Below are positions 7,162 through 12,641 of a stretch of 12,641 nt of DNA, piece by piece. The stretch spans positions 1 through 12,641 of the forward strand of contig CAIYBQ010000117.1 in the NCBI GenBank assembly GCA_903924445.1. The letters run 5' to 3'. Position 1 is the stretch's first letter; the number at the start of each line of letters is the position of its first letter. Below the pieces are notes generated by a model. It had not been told where the DNA came from, searched no databases, and was given only the letters and a program-made list of their open reading frames with translations. Made by a program: the position numbers and the translations under genes. The stretch is from an uncultured Armatimonadota bacterium (GTDB lineage Bacteria; Armatimonadota; Armatimonadia; Armatimonadales; Armatimonadaceae).

Positions 7162-9372
7162 CTACTTAAGGCCTGTGAAGTCGAAGACGGCAAAGTTATT
7201 ACCAATGCGACCCGCGACAATACTGTTGTCGGATTTGTTGTAGTGAACCTGTCTGTCGGTGGTGAGTATTCCAGTTGAGATGTCAGTTCCGAAATACTTA
7301 TTGATGTAGATGAGAGCCAGTCGTTGTCCGGGGCCTTCAAGAGGTTGCATGAGTGCGCTAAAGGACCCTGATCTTTCGCGGAAATACATCCCGACAATGC
7401 GCCGCGTCATCAGTTTCCGCGGGAGTCCTACTGCCATTGCGAGTGAGGAAAGGTTAGCCGATGGGCGTGAGCGATAGAAATACACAGAATTCGAGCCAAG
7501 TTGGGCAAGATCGTAACACCCAACTATATACATATCGAAACCGGGAAAGAGCGTCAGCAGCACATTAGATCTCAGAAAGTGCGTTTGAGTCTGGTCTGTT
7601 GACTTAATTTTTCCCGTTGCGGCATCAAGGCGCATCACGGTTGGCAAGCTGCGGACTACACCATCGAATGTACGGGTTGCCAATGGTCCAAACACCAACA
7701 GATCGCCATTTGTTGCGACTACAAGATCACACCGGTAGTCATCTAATTTGGCCGGGCTATCAATGACAGTCGTCCATTCCAGCTTGCCAGCTTTGGAATA
7801 ACGTTGCACTTGCCAATCTGCTACATTTCCGACCCTTTTGAAGTTGAACTTCGTGCACGCGATGTAATTCTCACCGCTTGCTCCCTGGCTAACTGAGTTG
7901 AATTCGGTAAAGTCAGCCGTTAGCGGGAAGCGGTCAACGAACTCACCGGATGCCATCAGGTGCATCGTGTTCAAGCGGATATTCTTGGATCCATTCTGCC
8001 CAGATGTAAACAGCCATGCTCCACCCTGCAGGTCACTGACAACCCGGATGATTCCCATGGCGTTTTCCTGCGGTTTATCGGAGACTGCTTGTACGAGCAG
8101 CTTGCCCCTCGCATCAAATTTCAGGAGTGCAATATAGCGACCAGGTGCACGGTCTCGGCTACCTCGGTTAACGGGTTCCAAATTACTGTCCGTGCGAATC
8201 AAATGTGTTGATTTGTCCTCTGGCTGTCGTCCTATATCTGATGACACAAGATGTCCATCGGCTTGATACTTCAACACGGCGTTGTAGCGACCAGGGAGTC
8301 GCCCCAGCTTCTGTTTGTCAAGAATCTGGACATGCGCGCCTACAAAAATGTTGCCAAACTTGTCGGTTGTAATATCTGCGGGGAAGTACTGAACCCCTTC
8401 CGTCGTTGGAGTCAATGTCGACCATGTCACCTTGCGGTTACGGGATGTTTTCACCGTTAGAATTTGCTGGTCCAGGTTCTTGAGGCGGACGATTCCCGTT
8501 GTGATTGCTCCACCATCGGGCAGCTTGACTGTAGCCACCGCTTCGGACAGGATTACCTGATCTGCGGGTTTAGGTATGTATTCATATTGGATGTACCGTC
8601 CGATATAGGTTGGTGGCTGGTCCATAATCGGATTTCCCGTGGCCCGTGTGGATGGCTTTGGTTGATTGATTTGACCAAGAACAATGGGGGTGAGGAAGAG
8701 TCCGGTCAGGAGCAGTGCCGCAATCACCTGAGAAAAGTTGCGTGGTTCGGTCTTGTTGCCAACGCCAAATTCTTCTGCACCAGCTTCGATGTACAAGTCA
8801 CCCGTATACCCAAGCTTCCTTAGGCGGTCTGCAAACTGTGTTGCTGCTTCGTTGTTGCTGCAGGTGACGGCAGCCTTCCAACCACGTTCCAGACATTGGA
8901 TGCGAAGCGCATCGAATTCTGTGCGCTGGGTTTCAAATGCCTCGGGATAACCAGAGAGCAGAATCTGATCCGATGACAGTGCGTCGAACTCTATGGCGGC
9001 TTCCAGAGTTGCGGCTGCACTTTGGGATGAGAGGAGTGTGTTGCCGATACGCAGACACTCGATGTAGTCAATCGTGACCAGGGTTGTGTCGAATTTAACG
9101 AACCGTTCGGAGATAACGATGATTGGGCTGACACCAAGCTCCGCAAACGCATCTACCGCGGTTTTGCGCCACTTGTGCATGAGGACATCGCGGCTACGCT
9201 CATCGCTCAGTGGCCATGACTGCGCAGTGAGCTCTGCGCGCAACATTTCAGCATCTGGGGCTATTGCAAGTAATGCCAACACGTACCAAAGCTTACGCGT
9301 GAGCTTTACATCAGCCGGTGAGCCATCCAAGTAGACTTCTGCCCTACCCAACAACTTTAGTAACGGACGCAT
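7162..9372 (-). CDS. Membrane one-component regulator: SARP/BTAD-like N-terminus, one TM, propeller-like outer domain
   Basis: This 736-aa protein is built like a ToxR/CadC-type regulator. Residues about 3-95 fit the winged-helix DNA-binding domain of SARP-family activators (LLGRAEVYLDG, then LTRKLWYVLALLAIAPDAE and SWPLSDERSRDVLMHKWRK). Residues about 100-200 are helical, in the position of the BTAD domain. A single hydrophobic segment spans about 214-234 (VIAALLLTGLFLTPIVLG), with basic residues before it, so the N-terminus is inside. About 500 residues follow outside, with repeated strand-turn units (LVVATNGDLLVFG, VMRLDAATGKIK, DARGKLLVQA) like those of NHL/PQQ-type beta-propellers. It probably senses an envelope signal and regulates transcription directly. 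ATG 9372 and GTG 9378 are possible starts; neither has a Shine-Dalgarno sequence, and TAACAT lies 7 nt before the ATG, suggesting a leaderless message. The target genes are unknown. Confidence 0.72.
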   Translation of the reverse strand: MRPLLKLLGRAEVYLDGSPADVKLTRKLWYVLALLAIAPDAEMLRAELTAQSWPLSDERSRDVLMHKWRKTAVDAFAELGVSPIIVISERFVKFDTTLVTIDYIECLRIGNTLLSSQSAAATLEAAIEFDALSSDQILLSGYPEAFETQRTEFDALRIQCLERGWKAAVTCSNNEAATQFADRLRKLGYTGDLYIEAGAEEFGVGNKTEPRNFSQVIAALLLTGLFLTPIVLGQINQPKPSTRATGNPIMDQPPTYIGRYIQYEYIPKPADQVILSEAVATVKLPDGGAITTGIVRLKNLDQQILTVKTSRNRKVTWSTLTPTTEGVQYFPADITTDKFGNIFVGAHVQILDKQKLGRLPGRYNAVLKYQADGHLVSSDIGRQPEDKSTHLIRTDSNLEPVNRGSRDRAPGRYIALLKFDARGKLLVQAVSDKPQENAMGIIRVVSDLQGGAWLFTSGQNGSKNIRLNTMHLMASGEFVDRFPLTADFTEFNSVSQGASGENYIACTKFNFKRVGNVADWQVQRYSKAGKLEWTTVIDSPAKLDDYRCDLVVATNGDLLVFGPLATRTFDGVVRSLPTVMRLDAATGKIKSTDQTQTHFLRSNVLLTLFPGFDMYIVGCYDLAQLGSNSVYFYRSRPSANLSSLAMAVGLPRKLMTRRIVGMYFRERSGSFSALMQPLEGPGQRLALIYINKYFGTDISTGILTTDRQVHYNKSDNSIVAGRIGNNFAVFDFTGLK

Positions 9373-9603
9373 AACCACTATGTTACTTGACGACAGGAGG
9401 AATTGAGTCTCGTTACATCTTCATCTTTATGCTCTGGCATATACAAATTTTGAGGTTGAGCATCGGGAGTCTATTTATATGCTGGCGCCTATAAAAAGTG
9501 CGTTGTCCATTTGTATTTCTGTCGTTCCAAGGGTGGCTCCCGCGACCGTGGCCGGATTCGCGCATTCTGTTGCGGGAATCCGGGAGCTTCACGTTTTCGT
9601 CGA
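9373..9603. other. Short spacer between regulator and stress-protein operon
   Basis: This 231-bp stretch includes the likely regulator promoter (TAACAT at 9385-9380, minus strand) and, after the stress-protein stop, nested inverted repeats. CCGGATTC (9552-9559) pairs with GAATCCGG (9576-9583), and GCTCCCG (9536-9542) pairs alternatively with CGGGAGC (9581-9587). There is no T run, so it is a possible but atypical terminator. Confidence 0.45.
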
Positions 9604-10515
9604 TCAGCCATTGCGGAGCACGAGAACCGAAGTTTTGGGGCTCTCTATCACTTGTGTGCTCGTTGAGCCGAGGGTGATCCGCTCAAGGAGTCCATGGCCC
9701 TTTGCGCAGACCACCAACAAATCTGCATCAAAGCGCTCTGCTGCATCAACCAGCACCGTCGCTGGCCTTCCTTCCATGACGTGCAGCTGTATATCCGGAG
9801 TTACCCGCTTCATGAAGCGCTCCGTCTGCGCGAGGTGATCATGAAGGCGTTCACGGATGGCCCCAATGGTGTCGAAGCTGTCGACACCGATATCTGTGCT
9901 TCTGGCATCAACCGGGTTGAAGACAGTCACGAGGTCAATATGTGCAATTCCCCTTGGCATCCAGCCGATGAATTTGTGCAGGGCGGCATTGCAATAATTT
10001 GAGTGGTCGACTCCGATCACAATACGGAGATCACCGGTTCTGGACCGTTTTCGGCTGACAAGGACGCTGGCTTTAACCCCCGCGACTACCGTTGCCGCTG
10101 TGCTGCCAAGGACGAAGCGTTCAATCGGCTTTGCGATGTTGGCATCCACGCAGACCAGTGTCGCATCCCGGCTGTCTGAGAGGCTGACCAATTCGTATCT
10201 GGGATTTCCAATCGTGACATCGGTGCTGATGTAGTTTGGATCAACCCCTATATCTTGAATGTGTTGTTTGACTTTCGGGAGAAACTCATTTGCCTTTTCC
10301 ACTTCGCTGTCCGCTTGCCAGGCCATGAAGTCATTTCCACTGACGATGTCATTGGGGTAACCGGCGACAAGGTAGGGGGAGACGACATGGAGGAGGTGAT
10401 AGCGGACGCATGGGATGGCGAGTGCATGCAGCACTTCGATGCTGTCGGTGGTCGATGGGCCGTTGGTTGCGGCAATTCCAATGATTGCTTCCACTTTTGG
10501 TGGGGTTCCTTTCAC
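9604..10515 (-). CDS. Tandem-domain universal stress protein (UspA family)
   Basis: This 303-aa cytoplasmic protein has two UspA domains in tandem. Domain 1 is about 8-153, ending ERFVLGSTAATVV then ASVLVSRKR. Domain 2 is about 163-303, ending LVVCAKGHGLLERITLGST then TSVLVLRN. The GST turns correspond to the phosphate-binding end of the family ATP motif; the first glycines of the motif are clearer in domain 2 (KGHG) than in domain 1, so domain 2 is the better ATP-binding candidate. Such proteins bind ATP and help cells withstand starvation or stress; the specific partner is unknown. GTG 10515 overlaps the TGA of the upstream gene as GTGA, the usual sign of translational coupling. TTG 10527 is the longer alternative. 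It is the second gene of an operon with the 112-aa membrane protein. Confidence 0.88.
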   Translation of the reverse strand: MKGTPPKVEAIIGIAATNGPSTTDSIEVLHALAIPCVRYHLLHVVSPYLVAGYPNDIVSGNDFMAWQADSEVEKANEFLPKVKQHIQDIGVDPNYISTDVTIGNPRYELVSLSDSRDATLVCVDANIAKPIERFVLGSTAATVVAGVKASVLVSRKRSRTGDLRIVIGVDHSNYCNAALHKFIGWMPRGIAHIDLVTVFNPVDARSTDIGVDSFDTIGAIRERLHDHLAQTERFMKRVTPDIQLHVMEGRPATVLVDAAERFDADLLVVCAKGHGLLERITLGSTSTQVIESPKTSVLVLRNG

Positions 10516-10850
10516 CGGGTGGTCCAAGTGTCAGCTGTGTAGTCCATCGTCACTGGAGCTGCCCGTAGGTTTTCAACAAACCAGCGAAGTGTGTGGGTGA
10601 ATGATTGAACGATCACGACGCCTGTAAACCAAATCAGTGCTGCAAGATTGATCATCACGACTGCCATCCCCCAGATGAGGGCGACCATGTGAAAGCGAAG
10701 CATTGCTGCAATTGCAGCGAGGGTGTCGCCGTATGGATTGTTTACTGTGGCATCCAAGGTGGGTGCCTGAGGTTGCCAAATCAGGCCCGCTGGTGCCGCT
10801 GTATCCAATACTCTGCTCATCCCGACCTCTTCATTAAACTGGTATGCCAT
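10512..10850 (-). CDS. Small membrane protein of unknown function, first gene of the stress-protein operon
   Basis: The 112-aa product has a polar N-terminal half and a long hydrophobic stretch at about 54-84 (MVALIWGMAVVMINLAALIW and on), either one long membrane helix or a tight pair, followed by a short tail. I recognise no family. Start: ATG 10850 has GGAGG five nt upstream (10860-10856). In-frame GTG 10865 and ATG 10862 would place that ribosome site inside the gene. The end overlaps the universal stress protein start by four bases, so the two are probably made together, and the membrane protein may bring the stress protein to the membrane; this is inference from gene order. Confidence 0.7.
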   Translation of the reverse strand: MAYQFNEEVGMSRVLDTAAPAGLIWQPQAPTLDATVNNPYGDTLAAIAAMLRFHMVALIWGMAVVMINLAALIWFTGVVIVQSFTHTLRWFVENLRAAPVTMDYTADTWTTR

Positions 10851-11000
10851 CGTTGCCTCCATCACTGTTCCTTGCTCACAGATGCAGGAGAGATTTCCCG
10901 CATCGCTACAACAAAGTTGTTATTACCTACCCCCCGGGACGCCATTGTCCCGGGAGGCTGGCTCCTTCGGCTGAGCTCTATCAGGTTGCAATCCCGGGTC
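10851..11000 (-). promoter_or_regulatory. Structured GC-rich 5' leader of the stress-protein operon
   Basis: Read on the minus strand, three self-complementary CCCGGG segments occur (10998-10993, 10954-10949, 10938-10933). The middle one can pair downstream to form CCCGGGAC-6-GTCCCGGG (10954-10933, 8 perfect pairs) or upstream with the copy at 10998-10992, so two mutually exclusive folds exist. Between them is a conserved-looking GCCGAAGGAGCC at about 10974-10963. A further small hairpin (ACAAC-3-GTTGT, 10920-10908) lies nearer the gene. There is no T run, so control would be of translation or by a Rho-type mechanism. I cannot assign a riboswitch class. Confidence 0.4.
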
Positions 11001-11305
11001 ATGTGTCCACTGCAGGACTATCCCGCTGTGGCTGACTCCCAAGTACTGATATTTCCATCGCCGATGAACCGCGCTGAGGAAGGGAAACATTTCCAAGGTC
11101 AACTTGGCTGCCCGAAGTGTGTACTGGTATTTGCTGAGTTTTATGCAGCAGACTGGCGACATTGCCAACCGATAACCAATGGTATGTTTGAGTACCGAAC
11201 CACACTGTCCGGATGCCACATCCGAGCTGTCTCCACCGCCTTCACACTGGGACCTTATCGTCGATGAGGGACACGCTTATCGGCCGTTTGGGAGATTGAT
11301 ATCGG

Positions 11306-11352
11306 CGAAACCGTGAATGCATGCACATTTGTGCACAGTAGAAATGGTTTCG
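11306..11352. repeat. Nested hairpin
   Basis: The outer arms CGAAACC (11306-11312) and GGTTTCG (11346-11352) are perfect inverted copies, extendable inward by a G-U and a T-A pair. Inside sits the 14-bp palindrome TGCACATTTGTGCA at 11322-11335. No gene ends just upstream on either strand, so this is not an obvious terminator. Confidence 0.5.
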
Positions 11353-11648
11353 ATTCTTTCCGCATCGCGTTGAACAAACGGTTTTCGAGGATTTATCAGC
11401 ATGGAAATAGTGCTGTACCACGTGTGCATGAACGATTTATGTGGTGATTTCTGGAATTGCGTGATGTTGCATTTGCAACTTGTTTCTAGTACCAATGCTG
11501 GGTTCAGCGGCACGCTACGGGCGAGCTCTTCTGGCTTTCCATAGCGCGTTGGCGAAGCGTTGCTCGTAAGATGCTGACATCGGTTCATTGGATGTGCTGT
11601 TTATACAAAGGCTCTTTGAGCACTCATTTGTGAAAGTTGCATCAGCAA

Positions 11649-11680
11649 GGATGCCATGAGCGTGTCTAGATAAGGCATCC
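11649..11680. repeat. 7-bp inverted repeat upstream of asd
   Basis: GGATGCC (11649-11655) and GGCATCC (11674-11680) are perfect inverted copies with an 18-nt loop, abutting AAGGAGG at 11681. It could be an operator or leader hairpin for asd. Confidence 0.35.
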
Positions 11681-11708
11681 AAGGAGGCGGTTTCGATAGA
11701 ATGCACCA

Positions 11709-12641
11709 ATGTCTGCTTACAATGTCGCCCTCGTCGGCGCAACCGGCGCAGTAGGCGCCGAATTCCTTCAGCTTCTTGAAACCCGAGATTTCCCACTTGG
11801 TCAGCTGCGCCTCCTCGCATCCAGCCGCAGCGCCGGCACAACCATCCGCTTCAAAGACCAAGACATCGTCGTAGAAGAGCTCACCGAATCCAGCTTTAAA
11901 GACATCGATATTGCCTTCTTCAGCGCCGGAGGCTCGCGCTCCAAGCAATATGCCGCCGCCGCCATCGCCGCTGGCGCCGTCGTCGTAGATAACTCATCCG
12001 CCTTCCGGATGGATCCATCTGTCCCGCTCGTCGTCCCGGAAGTCAACCCGGATGCCCTCACGGATCACAATGGCATCATCGCCAATCCGAACTGCTCGAC
12101 CATCTTGCTTGTGATGGTCCTCGCTCCTCTCCTGAAGCTTGCCCCCATCCGCCGCGTGGTCGTCAGCACCTACCAGGCAGCATCCGGTGCCGGCGCCGCC
12201 GCGATGCGTGAGCTCGAGACACAAACCGCTGCAATCCTTGCTGGGAATGCTCCCGAACCTGAAATCTTCCCGCACCCGATTGCTTTTAACCTCTTCAGCC
12301 ACAACACCGCCATCAATGAAACCGGCTATAACGAAGAAGAGCTGAAAATGGTCAAGGAGACGCGGAAAATCCTCTCCGATGACTCCCTTGCCGTGACCGC
12401 AACGTGCATTCGTGTGCCGATTCCGCGCGCGCATTCCGAGAGCGTCAATATCGAGTTTGTGGGTGAGCGGCCATCAGTGGCTGCGATTCAAAGTGCGCTA
12501 GCCGCATTCCCGGGTGTGGTCGTTGTGGATGACCGTGAGGCAAATGTGTTTCCAATGCCTCTGTATGCGAGTGGCCGGGATGAAGTCTTTGTTGGCCGGA
12601 TTCGGGAAGACATTTCGTGCCCAAATGCGATCGATCTGTTC
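11709..12641 (+). CDS. asd: Aspartate-semialdehyde dehydrogenase (3' end cut by window)
   Basis: Asd reduces aspartyl phosphate to aspartate semialdehyde with NADPH, the branch-point step to lysine, diaminopimelate, methionine and threonine. 311 residues are present, and about 30 are missing from the usual 335-345. The N-terminus is the Rossmann loop NVALVGATGAVG. Catalytic Cys129 lies in NPNCST, followed by the STYQAASGAG motif with the catalytic Gln. RVPIPRAHSE carries the substrate-binding Arg and the catalytic His. The start is ATG 11709: an in-frame TAG at 11697 excludes longer forms, and the ATG at 11701 is in another frame. The nearest Shine-Dalgarno-like AAGGAGG (11681-11687) is 21 nt away, too far, whereas TAGAAT (11697-11702) sits 6 nt before the ATG, suggesting a leaderless transcript. 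The frame is open to the window end. Confidence 0.97.
   Translation, partial: MSAYNVALVGATGAVGAEFLQLLETRDFPLGQLRLLASSRSAGTTIRFKDQDIVVEELTESSFKDIDIAFFSAGGSRSKQYAAAAIAAGAVVVDNSSAFRMDPSVPLVVPEVNPDALTDHNGIIANPNCSTILLVMVLAPLLKLAPIRRVVVSTYQAASGAGAAAMRELETQTAAILAGNAPEPEIFPHPIAFNLFSHNTAINETGYNEEELKMVKETRKILSDDSLAVTATCIRVPIPRAHSESVNIEFVGERPSVAAIQSALAAFPGVVVVDDREANVFPMPLYASGRDEVFVGRIREDISCPNAIDLF

Larger units (their letters stand above)
11001..11708. other. Non-coding spacer between divergent genes
   Basis: About 700 bp with no ORF having a ribosome site or protein-like composition. It holds a nested hairpin at 11306-11352, a 14-bp palindrome GTTGCATTTGCAAC at 11466-11479, and an inverted repeat GGATGCC/GGCATCC at 11649-11680 beside AAGGAGG (11681-11687). 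Promoters for both flanking genes must lie here or in the leader, but no strong -35/-10 pair stands out. No tRNA or rRNA is recognised. Confidence 0.45.

Noticed and set aside
8251..9334. Several plus-strand ORFs of 69-119 codons
   Set aside because: All lie antisense to the regulator gene, whose frame is continuous and domain-bearing.
9394..9450. Plus-strand short ORF after AGGAGG (TTG at 9402-9404)
   Set aside because: It is only 16-17 codons and the start would be two bases from the AGGAGG; probably chance.
10963..10974. Glycine riboswitch suggested by GCCGAAGGAGCC on the minus strand
   Set aside because: The second hallmark, CTCTCAGG with the following conserved bases, is missing, as is the opening GGAGAG in the right place; kept only as an unclassified leader.
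10605..11267. 220-codon plus-strand ORF
   Set aside because: It lies antisense to the 112-aa gene and its leader, has no ribosome site, and its product is an unusual Cys/His-rich mix without domains; a shadow of the minus-strand gene.
11994..12434. 146-codon minus-strand ORF
   Set aside because: Fully antisense to asd, which has intact catalytic motifs through this stretch.

Overview
The window comes from a bacterial chromosome of middling GC content. It has two housekeeping genes at its edges, both cut by the window ends (mutS on the left, asd on the right), and an accessory region between them. A PEP-CTERM protein next to an EpsI-like membrane protein implies a diderm bacterium with an exosortase-type surface sorting system. 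A membrane-bound regulator with a SARP/BTAD-like N-terminus and a propeller-like outer part would fit a lineage such as Armatimonadota (Fimbriimonadia-like), but that placement is a guess from gene content, not from any comparison.

Layout: (1) 1-2076, the C-terminal four fifths of MutS. (2) 2077-6581, a PEP-CTERM island with large non-coding spacers. It holds a secreted PEP-CTERM protein (2700-3413), a 661-aa multi-pass protein ending in an EpsI-like domain but lacking exosortase catalytic residues (3586-5571), and about 1 kb without a convincing gene but rich in hairpins. (3) 6582-7109, a 175-aa beta-rich protein without signal peptide or anchor. (4) Convergent to it, 7162-9372, a membrane one-component regulator. 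(5) 9604-10850, a two-gene minus-strand operon (small membrane protein plus tandem-domain universal stress protein) with a structured GC-rich leader. (6) 10863-11708, non-coding. (7) 11709 to the end, aspartate-semialdehyde dehydrogenase.

The most distinctive signal is a 18-19 bp tandem direct repeat, consensus AAAGTTTAGAAAAGTTTAG. It occurs five times, all in spacers between 2285 and 6335, always in the same orientation, and never elsewhere in the window. Copies lie 138-139 nt before the ATG of the PEP-CTERM gene and of the EpsI-like gene. Three copies are followed 34-38 nt later by a -10-like hexamer. This looks like the operator of an activator controlling a small surface-protein regulon that would include the 175-aa protein and perhaps a structured RNA at about 5889-5957. 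The membrane-bound regulator at 7162-9372 is an obvious but unproven candidate to act there.
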